From Collinsella aerofaciens (GTDB lineage Bacteria > Actinomycetota > Coriobacteriia > Coriobacteriales > Coriobacteriaceae), in assembly GCF_902364945.1 (NCBI RefSeq), contig NZ_CABJFS010000006.1, forward strand, positions 62,001-126,000: a stretch of 64,000 bases of DNA, in the 5' to 3' direction. Under the pieces are notes generated by a model. That model made no database searches. It had not been told where the DNA came from and worked only from the letters and a program-made list of their open reading frames with translations. Below are positions 15,873 through 23,789 of the stretch, piece by piece. The position numbers and the translations under genes are program-made. Numbering within the stretch: position 1 is the stretch's first letter; each line of letters begins with the position of its first letter.

Positions 15873-16886
15873 ATGCCGGACAACGGATTGATTCAAAAGA
15901 CAGATGCGCACGAGATGGCTCATGGGCGTCCTGTCCAGATAACCGAGCATACGACGGTAACCGAGCTGCAGCCCAGCCTGTCCGATGTCGTGTGCGCAAA
16001 CAAAAAGCTGCAGATTGGCTTTATCGTTGCGCTCGTGGTACTGGCGCTGCTGTCGGGCTTTGTAGCTCGTCCGCATTTTGCCGATACCAAAACTTGGGAC
16101 TCTACCATCGAGGTCATCGATCAAAAGAAGGGCAATGTTTTGGCGCTCACGACCTCGTGCGTCGCCCTATCTGCGGGTATCACTGCGCTGCCGGGCGATA
16201 CGGGAACGCCAGTTGCCGAGCAGCTCGCGCAGCTTTCAGGCAACCTTGGTATCGTGCTTGCTGTGCTCTACCTCGAGAAATACCTGCTAACCATTTTGTG
16301 GTCGGTTGGCCTGGGCATCTTAATCCCGTTTGCGTTGGTGCTCTTTGCGGTGTCGCTCGGCATTCACGGGCGCTGGAGCACGAGCGCCGTCCTGCGCCGT
16401 GTGGCGACGCGCGTGCTGGTGGTTGCCGTGATCGGCATGGCGCTCGTGCCCGCGAGCGTATGGGTGTCGCAGAAGGTCGATGAAACGTATCGAGTGAGCA
16501 TCGAGACGGCCGAGCAAAAGGCGGCCGACGCTGCGGGTGCGGCAGATAGCGACAGCTCCAAAGTAAGCAAGAAAAAGACCGAGTCCACAGAGTCCAAGAA
16601 TGTGCTTGAGCAGCTTGCCGACGGCGCCTCGGGTCTCGTCACGTCGGTGACCAGCGGCGCCAAGCAGATGACCGACGAGATCGTGCAGCAGGTGACCGAT
16701 CTCATCGAAGGCGTCATTGTGATGATCGTGACCTCGTGCGTTATCCCGCTGCTGGTGCTCGCGGCGTTTCTGTGGCTGGGCCACACCCTGCTGGGGATTG
16801 ATATTTCCGGCCCGGCGAACTATTTGACGGGCCGCTTTCTGAGTGCTCCGTCCAAGCACGCCAAGAAGGGCAGGCAGTCTGAGTAG
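15873..16886 (+). CDS. Membrane protein of unknown function
   Basis: 337 residues; no family recognised. Predicted topology by eye: a soluble N-terminus, a membrane helix at about 48-66, an external stretch with KTWDSTIEVIDQKKGNVLALTTSCVALSAGITALPGD, helices at about 122-165 and 185-203, a Lys/Ser/Glu-rich charged segment (about 218-250), and a last strong helix at about 285-310. The charged loop and the following VTSVTSGAKQMTDEIVQQVTDLIEG helix look like a coiled coil or amphipathic helix. AGGAGGTG precedes ATG 15873. It is a monocistronic gene closed by a strong terminator, with no link to the lac genes beyond position. Confidence 0.75.
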   Translation: MPDNGLIQKTDAHEMAHGRPVQITEHTTVTELQPSLSDVVCANKKLQIGFIVALVVLALLSGFVARPHFADTKTWDSTIEVIDQKKGNVLALTTSCVALSAGITALPGDTGTPVAEQLAQLSGNLGIVLAVLYLEKYLLTILWSVGLGILIPFALVLFAVSLGIHGRWSTSAVLRRVATRVLVVAVIGMALVPASVWVSQKVDETYRVSIETAEQKAADAAGAADSDSSKVSKKKTESTESKNVLEQLADGASGLVTSVTSGAKQMTDEIVQQVTDLIEGVIVMIVTSCVIPLLVLAAFLWLGHTLLGIDISGPANYLTGRFLSAPSKHAKKGRQSE

Positions 16887-16916
16887 GCGGCAAAGCGTTC
16901 TTTGGAAGATCAACTG

Positions 16917-16960
16917 TAAGAAGGGCGGCCGAGACACGTTCTCGGCCGCCCTTTTGTTTG
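16917..16960 (+). terminator. Terminator after membrane protein gene
   Basis: AGGGCGGCCGAGA-CACG-TTCTCGGCCGCCCT followed by TTTGTTTG. Confidence 0.9.
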
Positions 16961-17011
16961 TTGAATACGCGGTCGCTACGTCCGCGCCGGGTCCAGACGG
17001 TCGGCAATCAT

Positions 17012-17100
17012 CCGTGAACGGTATTTGTTCAAAAAAGAACAAAGATAAACAAATAATTCTTGCAGTTGATGTTCGAATGTGTTCAAATAAACACGAACAG
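17012..17100 (+). promoter_or_regulatory. lacA upstream control region
   Basis: Contains CCGTGAACGGT (17012-17022), then TTGTTC-AAAAAA-GAACAA, and GTGTTCAAATAAACACGAAC near 17079-17099. The TGTTC and GAACA halves resemble the LacR boxes before lacF and lacX. A GATAAA-like -10 lies near 17044. This supports co-regulation of lacA-lacB with lacF. Confidence 0.5.
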
Positions 17101-17193
17101 TGAAGAACCGCACATTCAGATGCCCGGACCTGAACGCGATTCAACACTTCCAAACAGAAACTACGCACCTGCGTATCTCTCAAGGAGGATGTC

Positions 17194-17622
17194 ATGAGGG
17201 TTGTAATCGCTTCCGATGCCGACGGTATGTCGATGAAGGAGTCCATCAAGGAGATGCTCATCGCCGACGGTCACGAGGTCGTCGACTATTCCGAGACCCC
17301 TGCCGCGGACTTTGTCGATTCCGCGACCGCCGTTGCCAAGGACCTGCTGGAGCACAAGGATTCCCAGGGCTTCGCATTCGATAAGTACGGCGTCGGCTCC
17401 TATATGGCCGCCGTCAAGATCAAGGGCATGGTCGTCGCCAACATTTCCGACGAGCGTTCCGCCTACATGACCCGCGAGCACAACGGCTCGCGCATGGTCA
17501 CCATGGGCCCGGGCGTTGTGGGCACCGAGGTTGCCAAGAAGATCGCCCGCGAGTTCCTGCGCGCCCAGTACGCCGGCGGCCGTCACCAGATCCGTGTCGA
17601 CATGCTCAACAAGATGGCCTAA
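17194..17622 (+). CDS. lacA: Galactose-6-phosphate isomerase subunit A
   Basis: 142 residues, RpiB/LacA/LacB family. With LacB it converts galactose-6-phosphate to tagatose-6-phosphate. The protein tracks Staphylococcus/Lactococcus LacA along its length: ASDADGMSMKESIKEML, VDSATAVAKDLL, VKIKGMVVANISDERSAYMTREHN, and the ending GGRHQIRVDMLNKM that is diagnostic of LacA. CAAGGAGGATGTC is an excellent ribosome site for ATG 17194. It is followed by lacB after 63 bases. Single subunits of this enzyme are inactive in known species, so the pair is expected to act as a heteromer. Confidence 0.94.
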   Translation: MRVVIASDADGMSMKESIKEMLIADGHEVVDYSETPAADFVDSATAVAKDLLEHKDSQGFAFDKYGVGSYMAAVKIKGMVVANISDERSAYMTREHNGSRMVTMGPGVVGTEVAKKIAREFLRAQYAGGRHQIRVDMLNKMA

Positions 17623-17685
17623 CGAGAGCCACCGAGAACTCGAACTTCTACCTCAACTTGTGAATTCAGACGAAAGGACGTTCTG

Positions 17686-18210
17686 ATGAAGAAGACCATC
17701 GCAATCGGTTGCGACCATATCGTTACGGACGAGAAGATCTATCTGGCCGACCGCCTGGAGCAGGCTGGCTACAAGGTGCTCGACTGCGGCACCTACAGCC
17801 ACACCCGTACGCACTATCCCATCTACGGTAAGGCCGTGGGCGAGGCTGTTGCCAGCGGCAAGGCCGACTTTGGCGTGGCCCTGTGCGGCACCGGCATTGG
17901 CATCACCAACGCCGTCAACAAGGTTCCCGGCGCCCGCTGCGCCCTGGTTCGCGACATGACCTCTGCCCTGTATGCCCGTCGCGAGCTCAACGCCAACATC
18001 GTGGGCTTTGGCGGCAAGATCACCGGCGAGTTCCTGATGGCCGATATCATGCTTGCCTTCCTGGAGGAGCCCTACGAGAAGACCCCCGAGCACGATGCCC
18101 TGATCGCCAAGATCGATGCCTGCAATAAGGCCGATGCCGAGGCTCAGGCTGACCCGCACTTCTTTGACGAGTTCCTCGAGAAGTGGGACCGCGGCGAATA
18201 CCACGATTAG
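17686..18210 (+). CDS. lacB: Galactose-6-phosphate isomerase subunit B
   Basis: 174 residues. It carries the LacB/RpiB active-site features [31 protein letters not shown], the catalytic-cysteine region [19 protein letters not shown], and [24 protein letters not shown]. The C-terminus [20 protein letters not shown] is essentially identical to Firmicutes LacB. AAGGACG precedes ATG 17686. It forms an operon with lacA and is closed by a hairpin at 18242-18282, which separates it from lacX-lacC. Confidence 0.95.
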   Translation: MKKTIAIGCDHIVTDEKIYLADRLEQAGYKVLDCGTYSHTRTHYPIYGKAVGEAVASGKADFGVALCGTGIGITNAVNKVPGARCALVRDMTSALYARRELNANIVGFGGKITGEFLMADIMLAFLEEPYEKTPEHDALIAKIDACNKADAEAQADPHFFDEFLEKWDRGEYHD

Positions 18211-18241
18211 CGGGTATCCGGCGTAATTAACTAGTCCGTTG

Positions 18242-18283
18242 ACGGCTCGCGTTTCTGTGAGGGGGCGCGAGCCGGTTTTCTAT
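18242..18283 (+). terminator. lacB terminator
   Basis: ACGGCTCGCG and CGCGAGCCGGT enclose a 14-base loop and are followed by TTTTCTAT. It splits the tagatose genes into lacAB and lacXC transcripts. Confidence 0.65.
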
Positions 18284-18315
18284 CAGCCCAATTGGCCCAG
18301 CGGGCTGGACGTGCA

Positions 18316-18330
18316 TTGTTCTTTTGTTTG
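18316..18330 (+). promoter_or_regulatory. Short LacR-like box upstream of lacX
   Basis: TTGTTCTTTTGTTTG is a shortened version of the boxes before lacF and the DeoR-type regulator. Confidence 0.4.
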
Positions 18331-18413
18331 CGGCGCTGCCTCATTACCTTTCTGCTAAAGGCACGACGTTCACAATGGATCGTGCGAGATGATATGTGAA
18401 GGAGAAGATTCCC

Positions 18414-19295
18414 ATGGAGTTTGTTCTTGATAACGGCTCTGTCCGCATTGCGTTGAGCACGGCTGGCGGATCGTTCACTTCTATTACGGCCAACGGCCGT
18501 GAGTACCTGTGGCAGGGTGACCCGGCGGTCTGGTCGGGCCAGGCACCCATTTGTTTCCCGATCTGCGGCGGCCTTCGTGACGGTCGCGCAATGACCATGG
18601 GCGGCCGCGAGGTCAAGCTTGCCCGTCACGGCTTTGCGCGCAAACAGGAGTGGAAGCTCGATGAGCAGGGCGACAACATGGTTGCGCTGAGCCTAAGCTC
18701 TGCCGACCATGCCGAGTTGCTCGAGCAGTACCCGTATCCGTTTAAGATCGTTGCTCGTTACACGATCGATGCGGAAAAGGTGGCCGTGTCGTACGAGGTG
18801 ACCAATGAGGGCACCGAGGACATGCCGTTCTTTGTGGGCGGTCACCCTGGCTTTAAGTGCCCGCTTGATGAGGGCGAGTCCTATGACGACTACGAGCTCC
18901 GTTTTGAGCAGCGCGAGGCTGCCGAGCTCTGTACTGCCGTTCCCTCGACGGGCCTGATTGATGTTGAGCATCGCAGCAAGAACCCCATGATCGGCCAGAA
19001 CCTGCCGCTTACCCACGAACTCTTCGACTTCGCGGAGACCATCTTTGACGTGCTCGAGAGCCGCGTGGTTACGTTGACCAAGAAAACCGAGGACAAGGGC
19101 GTGCGCCTGACGTTCCCCGATATGCCGTACCTGATTGTGTGGAGCAAGCCCGAGGGCGACTTTGTGGCTGTTGAACCGTGGGGTGGTCTGTCCACCTGCT
19201 CCGACGAGGACGATATTCTGGAGCACAAGCGTGGCTGCCTGGTGGCCAAGCCGGGAGAGACCGTCACTTGCGGCTTTGAGATCGAGATCCTTTAA
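18414..19295 (+). CDS. lacX: Aldose 1-epimerase family protein, LacX-like
   Basis: 293 residues, the short epimerase group typified by Lactococcus LacX, which sits in the lac operon there too. Beta-sandwich features include LSTAGGSFTSITANGREYLWQGD, ICFPICGGLRDG, the histidine motifs ARHGFARKQEW and FFVGGHPGFKCPL, and PYLIVWSKPEGDFVAVEPWGG near residue 245 holding the acidic residue expected in the site. It may interconvert anomers of a phosphorylated sugar of the pathway; the true substrate of LacX is unsettled. AAGGAGAAG precedes ATG 18414. It is followed by lacC after 56 bases on the same transcript. Confidence 0.85.
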   Translation: MEFVLDNGSVRIALSTAGGSFTSITANGREYLWQGDPAVWSGQAPICFPICGGLRDGRAMTMGGREVKLARHGFARKQEWKLDEQGDNMVALSLSSADHAELLEQYPYPFKIVARYTIDAEKVAVSYEVTNEGTEDMPFFVGGHPGFKCPLDEGESYDDYELRFEQREAAELCTAVPSTGLIDVEHRSKNPMIGQNLPLTHELFDFAETIFDVLESRVVTLTKKTEDKGVRLTFPDMPYLIVWSKPEGDFVAVEPWGGLSTCSDEDDILEHKRGCLVAKPGETVTCGFEIEIL

Positions 19296-19351
19296 CGAGT
19301 TATCGTATGTTTGGGGCCGCGCGTGCCGTGCCCCGGAAACAGGAGTTCAAT

Positions 19352-20287
19352 ATGATTCTGACCGTTACCATGAATCCGTCGATTGATACGCGCTATCAGC
19401 TCGACAAGCTGATCATCGACGATGTTAACCGTGTGACGCCCGAAAAGACCGCTGGCGGTAAGGGCCTCAACGTGAGCCGCGTGCTGCTGCAGTTGGGCGA
19501 CGATGTGCTCGCGACCGGTCTGCTCGGCGGCCACATGGGTGCCTATATGGCCGAGCTTATGGATGCCGACGGCGTCAAGAACGACTTTGTGCCCATCGCC
19601 GGTGAGACGCGCATTTGCCTGAATATTCTGCACGAGGGCAATCAGACCGAGCTGCTGGAGAGCGGTCCGCAGATCGCCCCGGCCGAGCTCGAGGCCTTTA
19701 CGGCCAAGTTCGCCGAGCTTGCAGCGAAGGCGGACGTTGTGACGCTTTCGGGCTCGCTGCCGCGTGGCGTCGATGCCGGCTACTATGCCGAGCTCGTCAA
19801 GATCGCCGAGGAGGCGGGCGCCAAGGTGCTGCTCGACACCTCGGGTGCATCGCTGGAGGCCGCGCTGGAGTCCGACGCTAAGCCCGAGCTCGTAAAGCCC
19901 AATCTGACCGAGATTAACGGCCTGCTGGGTACGTCCTTTACGACCGATGATGTCGATGCCCTGCGCGAGGCGCTCGCCGCCGATGACCGCTTTGCCGGTA
20001 TTCCCTGGGTTGTCGTTTCGATGGGCGCTGCCGGTTCGGTTGGCTTCCATGAGGGTCGCGCGTTCCGCGCCAAGACGCCCGCGATTGCGGCTGTGAACGC
20101 GACGGGTTCCGGCGACTCGACCATCGCCGGCTTTGCGCATGCCATTGCTGCCGGCGCCGACGACGTCACGGTGCTCAAGACCGCCAATACCTGCGGCAAG
20201 CTCAACGCCATGGATCCCAAGACCGGCCACCTGGTCATGGACCGCTGGGACGAGGTCTACAACAGCGTTGTCGTGACTGAACTGTAG
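19352..20287 (+). CDS. lacC: Tagatose-6-phosphate kinase (PfkB family)
   Basis: 311 residues. It phosphorylates tagatose-6-P to tagatose-1,6-bisphosphate with ATP. PfkB features: N-terminal MILTVTMNPSIDTRYQLD, the first signature TAGGKGLNVSRVLLQLGDDV, GETRICLNILHEGNQTE, LSGSLPRG, KPNLTEINGLLG, and the catalytic-base signature NATGSGDSTIAGFA near residue 250. The close match to LacC favours this over 1-phosphofructokinase, which is a close relative. AGGAG precedes ATG 19352. The matching aldolase is probably the gene at 28850, not in this operon. Confidence 0.88.
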   Translation: MILTVTMNPSIDTRYQLDKLIIDDVNRVTPEKTAGGKGLNVSRVLLQLGDDVLATGLLGGHMGAYMAELMDADGVKNDFVPIAGETRICLNILHEGNQTELLESGPQIAPAELEAFTAKFAELAAKADVVTLSGSLPRGVDAGYYAELVKIAEEAGAKVLLDTSGASLEAALESDAKPELVKPNLTEINGLLGTSFTTDDVDALREALAADDRFAGIPWVVVSMGAAGSVGFHEGRAFRAKTPAIAAVNATGSGDSTIAGFAHAIAAGADDVTVLKTANTCGKLNAMDPKTGHLVMDRWDEVYNSVVVTEL

Positions 20288-20288
20288 G

Positions 20289-20316
20289 GTTACGCGGTTT
20301 TACCAAACCGCGTAAC
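20289..20316 (+). repeat. 12-bp perfect stem after lacC
   Basis: GTTACGCGGTTT-TACC-AAACCGCGTAAC lies two bases after the lacC stop and has no T run. It probably acts as a 3' stabilising hairpin ahead of the structured element that follows. Confidence 0.6.
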
Positions 20317-20329
20317 GGCGCGACGCTGC

Positions 20330-20428
20330 AAACGCCCCTAAGCGGCAATCTGACGTTCAATCGTCGGGCATGACCAAAAGGTCAATGCCCTCCTCTTTCA
20401 CGTCACCTTGCTCGCTTAGGGGCGTTTT
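20330..20428 (+). terminator. Structured 3' element (family A), copy 1
   Basis: Arms AAACGCCCCTAAGCG and CGCTTAGGGGCGTTT are perfectly complementary and end in TTTT. The core holds GGCAATCTG, then a hairpin GGGCATGACC-AAAA-GGTCAATGCCC, then CACCTTGCTC. A second copy on the minus strand at 54078-54177 keeps this core with different arms. Both are 3' of a gene in the sense direction, consistent with a complex terminator. Confidence 0.75.
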
Positions 20429-20447
20429 CGCTCATATGACCCAATCC

Positions 20448-20710
20448 GCTGTCAAGAGCCACAATGGCCCCGCCGACCGCTTGCAATCGGTCGGCGGGGC
20501 CTGCCGTTAACCCGTCCCGGTCCGCCCCCGGCATGTCATCGACGCCTTCGGCTCAGTCTCATATCCGCGGATACCGTTCTGTCGGCCCGCACTCCATTCC
20601 TTCGGCGGGGCTCCCCAAGTCTGACTACGCGCATGCGGCCGCTGCCGCGCGCCCAGCGAAAGCGGGGGTATCCCCGAAGGCTGCCCGGCTCGCCGGGACG
20701 GGGGCTATGT
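20448..20710 (-). ncRNA. Candidate bridge/seeker RNA region of the IS
   Basis: Non-coding end of the IS, 3' of the transposase. It holds a strong hairpin GGCCCCGCCGACCG / CGGTCGGCGGGGCC at 20465-20501 and further GC-rich stems. IS110/IS1111 elements are known to encode a structured RNA in a non-coding end that specifies the target. Here the boundaries are not defined by sequence alone. Confidence 0.35.
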
Positions 20711-21832
20711 CTATTCGGTTGCCTCCCGGCACATCGCGCCGAGGGCCCACAGCCACCTCACGAGCTCGGCGGCGGTGGCGGCGTTCGCCTTCGCCTGGGG
20801 CATGCCCCTGGCGAGCATCTCCTCGCGGCGCCGGAGCAGGCGCTCGGAACCCTTCCTCCCGTGCATCCTCACCTCGAGCGGGACGCCGCTGCCCTTGGGC
20901 ATCAGCTTCGGTTGGTGGCTCGCCTGGACGTAGCTCCAGGACCCCTCGACTGCCAGCCTCCTGACGAGCGCGTTGCCGGCCCCGCTGATCCCGCCGAGGC
21001 GCACGGAGTCCGCGCTCGACCTCTGCTTCGGGGCGAGGCCGAAGTAGGACGTCACCTGCCTGCCGGAGCGGAACCTCGAGAAGTCGCCGACCTCGGACGC
21101 GAAGGCGGCGGCGAGCGCGAACCCGCACCCCTTGATCGACTGGAGCGCCTCGACCTCCGCCGAGAGGGGGCCCGCCGCGACGGCGGCCCTGTACTCGGCG
21201 AGGAGGTCGTCGCGCGTCTCGGCGGCCGCCTCGACCTCGCTCCTCAGCGCCGCAAGCGCCCGGATGCCGCCGTCGTCGGCGGGCCGGACCTTGTCGAGCC
21301 ACCTGAGGAAGTCGTACGTCCAGTACCTCCGGGGGTTTCCGGCCGGCGTCGTGCCGCCGTAGGCGTAGCCACGGCGGGCCAGGAACGCCAGGAGCCGCTG
21401 CTTCGCCGCCGCGAGCCTCGCGGTCGCCGCGTCGTGGGCCCCGGCGAGGTCCCTGAGCCCCTCGATCTCGGGGGACGGCACCCATACCGGGGAGATATCG
21501 TGCGACAGTATCGCCTTGGCCATCCTGGCCGCGTCGTTGCGGTCGTTCTTGGACGAGAAGTCTGCCGCCGACCTCGGGACCCTGGAGACGGCCGCGACGA
21601 CGCAGTCGACGCCGAGCCCGGAGAGCTCCCTCTGCGGGGCGAAGCCGAGGTAGCCGCTCTCGTAGGCGGCGAGCGACGGGCCGGGGAAGCCCGACATCCA
21701 CTCCGCGACCTCGCCCCAGGGGTTGCCGCGGAACCTCCTCGTCACGGCCTCGCCCGTCTCCGCGTCGAGCGCGCAGACGGTGGTGGACCTGAGGTGTACG
21801 TCCATTCCGAAGGCGGTAGAATATCTAGGCAC
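20711..21832 (-). CDS. IS110-family transposase
   Basis: 373 residues, a normal IS110 length. The N-terminal RuvC-like DEDD domain shows GMDVH (first Asp), YESGYLG (Glu) and KNDRNDAARMAKA (the Asp pair). The C-terminal Transposase_20 domain shows LQSIKGCGFALAAAFASEVGDF, TSYFGLAPKQRSS and the serine region GGISGAGNALVRRL. No frameshift is seen, so it may be active. Very GC-rich codon use compared with neighbours (many GCC/GCG and CGG/AGG) suggests recent arrival. Confidence 0.93.
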   Translation of the reverse strand: MPRYSTAFGMDVHLRSTTVCALDAETGEAVTRRFRGNPWGEVAEWMSGFPGPSLAAYESGYLGFAPQRELSGLGVDCVVAAVSRVPRSAADFSSKNDRNDAARMAKAILSHDISPVWVPSPEIEGLRDLAGAHDAATARLAAAKQRLLAFLARRGYAYGGTTPAGNPRRYWTYDFLRWLDKVRPADDGGIRALAALRSEVEAAAETRDDLLAEYRAAVAAGPLSAEVEALQSIKGCGFALAAAFASEVGDFSRFRSGRQVTSYFGLAPKQRSSADSVRLGGISGAGNALVRRLAVEGSWSYVQASHQPKLMPKGSGVPLEVRMHGRKGSERLLRRREEMLARGMPQAKANAATAAELVRWLWALGAMCREATE

Positions 21833-21998
21833 GGGAGCCTCCCAACCTCGTTGCGGCGCGGCTGCGCCTCTGGCACTTCAACAACATTGTCGCAGCCCCG
21901 ACCCGCGGTCACGAGCGGGGGCTCCTGTCGTTTCCGTGCCCCTGGATTGGGTCATAGTGTCTGTCGTTGCCAAGACACCGGCGTTGCCTTGGTCGCAA

Positions 21999-22069
21999 GT
22001 AGTCATTGGGGACGCTCTTTAATGACTAGTCGTTTAAGAACGCCCCTTAAGAATGACCCCAATGACTAC
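21999..22069. repeat. AGTCATTGGGGAC palindromic repeat, copy 2
   Basis: GTAGTCATTGGGG and CCCCAATGACTAC are perfect 13-base inverted arms around GACTAGTCGTTTAAGAACG. It follows the IS and is the natural continuation of the family A locus. Confidence 0.75.
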
Positions 22070-22073
22070 ACTC

Positions 22074-22114
22074 AAAAACGGCGCCCGTCGGCGATGTTGC
22101 CGGCGGGCGCCGTT
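22074..22114 (-). terminator. galK-galT terminator
   Basis: On the minus strand ACGGCGCCCGCCGGCA and CGACGGGCGCCGT form a strong stem followed by TTTTTGAG. Confidence 0.8.
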
Positions 22115-22126
22115 GTCTTGAAGACG

Positions 22127-22160
22127 AAATGATCTGTTTTCCTCCGTCCCCAAGGGACCA
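22127..22160 (-). repeat. GGGGACGGAGG repeat, copy 2 (abuts stop codon)
   Basis: Reading the minus strand, GTCCCTTGGGGACGGAGG then AAAACAGATCATTT begins directly after the galT stop. It matches 2635-2667. Confidence 0.65.
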
Positions 22161-23789
22161 TTACAGTGAGTCGATAAAGCGCTGCTGGGCGGCGCGGCCG
22201 GCTTCGTCCCACTTAAAGACGCCGGCGTTGTCGAGCACGTGGCCAAACACCACGCCGACCTCCTCGTGCAGGATGTCGATGGCGTTTTCGGCCGTAAGCT
22301 CGTCGGCGCGGCGGGCAAAGACGTCCTCGGCCCATGCGGCGTGGCTACGGCATAGATCATCGCCCTCGAGCGCACCGGCAAGGTCGTAGCTGGCATCGGC
22401 CTTGGCCGCTAGCAAGTGCTCGCGGACAGCGCCGAGCTCGGGAACCAGGCGCGGCGGAAGAATGGCCAGGCCCATGACCTCGATCAGGCCGATGTTCTCC
22501 TTCTTAATATGGTGGTACTCGGCATGCGGGTGGAAAACGCCCAGCGGATGCTCGCCGGTCGTGATGTTGCAGCGAAGCGCCAGGTAGGCCTCGTAGATCT
22601 CGCCGCCGGCGTTGCCGCGGGAGTCGACGCGGCGGATGACGGGCGTCACGGTGTTGTGCGCTACGCCGTCGGCTGTGTGCGCGATGACGCCCACCGACTC
22701 ATCGGTCCACTCGCGCCAAGCGAGGATGATCTTCTCGGCGGCGTCGAGCAGCTGGGCGCGGTCGTGCGAGCGCAGTCGCAGCACCGAAAGCGGCCACTGC
22801 AACACGGTACCGCTGACTTGGTCAAAGCCAGGCACGCTAAACTGCGAGACCTCGGTGGCATGCATCATTGGGAACTCGTGCGCGCCGCCCTGGAAGTGGT
22901 CGTGCGACAGAATCGAGCCGCCTACGATGGGCAGGTCGGCGTTGGAGCCAATAAAGTAGTGCGGGAACAGGTCGACAAAGTCGAGCAGGCAGGTCAGCCC
23001 CTTGCGGTCGACGTGCATCGGACGATGCTCAGAGCTCATGGCAATGCAGTGCTCGTTAAAGTACGCATACGGGCTGTACTGGAAGCCCCAGCGCTCGCCG
23101 TTGAGCTGAATGGGGATAACGCGCAGATTCTGGCGGGCGGGGTGAGCGCCGCCGTCGGCTGCGGCAGAGCGTCCGGGATAGCCCTCGTTTTCGATGCAGA
23201 GCTGGCAGGCGGGATACTTATCTCCCGTGTTCTTTGCAACGCCGGCCGCGGCAATGTCACGCGGGTCCTTCTCGGGCTTCGACAGGTTGATAGTGATCTC
23301 GAGGTCGCCCCAGTTGGTGGAGGTGCTCCATTTGATGTTGCGCGCGATGGCGGCGCGGCGCACGTAGCCGGCGTCGCAGCACAGGCCGTAGAACCAGTCG
23401 GTCGCGGCGCGGGGCTCGTCGACGCCCATGCGGCCGTTGAATTCCTCGTTTACAATCGAAGGCCTCGGCATCAGCACGCCCATGATGCGCATGGCGATGC
23501 GGTCGCGGCCCGATGCCGTGTCCTCGGCGGCACCGTTGGCGACGGCGGCCTCGGAAAGCGCGGCAAGCGTGCCCTCCAGGTCAAAATCGGGGAGCGTATC
23601 GGGGTGCAAGAGCGAGAGCTTCTCGTTCTGCAACGCCCAGGTCATGTCGAGCGCGGGGCCCGTGGCGCCGATGCACTCCAGAATGGTGTTGTAGGCCCAG
23701 ATGCGGTCGTCCTGTCCGATCATCGATCGGTGGATAGCATACTCAGTCAGGCCCTGCGCAGCCTCGCGCACATCAGTCATTACAGCCAT
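22161..23789 (-). CDS. galT: UDP-glucose--hexose-1-phosphate uridylyltransferase (type 2)
   Basis: 542 residues, the long GalT2 form found in Firmicutes and Coriobacteria rather than the short E. coli type. It exchanges UMP between UDP-glucose and galactose-1-P in the Leloir pathway. The active-site motif is ILSHDHFQGGAHEFPM near residue 310, with CQLCIENEGYPGR, NEHCIAMSSEHRPMHV and FHPHAEYHHIKKENIGLIEVMG. Its start overlaps the end of galK: ATG 23789 is inside galK, and a second in-frame ATG at 23780 forms a TAATG junction with the galK stop, so translation is coupled. galE is not in the window. Confidence 0.93.
   Translation of the reverse strand: MAVMTDVREAAQGLTEYAIHRSMIGQDDRIWAYNTILECIGATGPALDMTWALQNEKLSLLHPDTLPDFDLEGTLAALSEAAVANGAAEDTASGRDRIAMRIMGVLMPRPSIVNEEFNGRMGVDEPRAATDWFYGLCCDAGYVRRAAIARNIKWSTSTNWGDLEITINLSKPEKDPRDIAAAGVAKNTGDKYPACQLCIENEGYPGRSAAADGGAHPARQNLRVIPIQLNGERWGFQYSPYAYFNEHCIAMSSEHRPMHVDRKGLTCLLDFVDLFPHYFIGSNADLPIVGGSILSHDHFQGGAHEFPMMHATEVSQFSVPGFDQVSGTVLQWPLSVLRLRSHDRAQLLDAAEKIILAWREWTDESVGVIAHTADGVAHNTVTPVIRRVDSRGNAGGEIYEAYLALRCNITTGEHPLGVFHPHAEYHHIKKENIGLIEVMGLAILPPRLVPELGAVREHLLAAKADASYDLAGALEGDDLCRSHAAWAEDVFARRADELTAENAIDILHEEVGVVFGHVLDNAGVFKWDEAGRAAQQRFIDSL

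Larger units (their letters stand above)
20435..21956 (-). mobile_element. IS110-family insertion sequence (IS1111-like)
   Basis: 13-base perfect inverted ends TATGACCCAATCC (20435-20447) and its complement (21944-21956) bound one transposase gene. IS110 elements usually lack terminal repeats but the IS1111 group has short subterminal ones. The 263-base non-coding stretch 3' of the transposase fits the IS1111 layout. The element interrupts a composite 3' repeat locus whose uninterrupted counterpart lies near 53911-54177. No long target duplication is visible. Confidence 0.8.

Noticed and set aside
19352..20287. 1-phosphofructokinase (FruK)
   Set aside because: No fructose PTS nearby; sequence and operon fit LacC better.
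20633..22132. 499-codon frame opposite the IS transposase
   Set aside because: The minus-strand frame has all IS110 motifs; this one has none and crosses the IS end.
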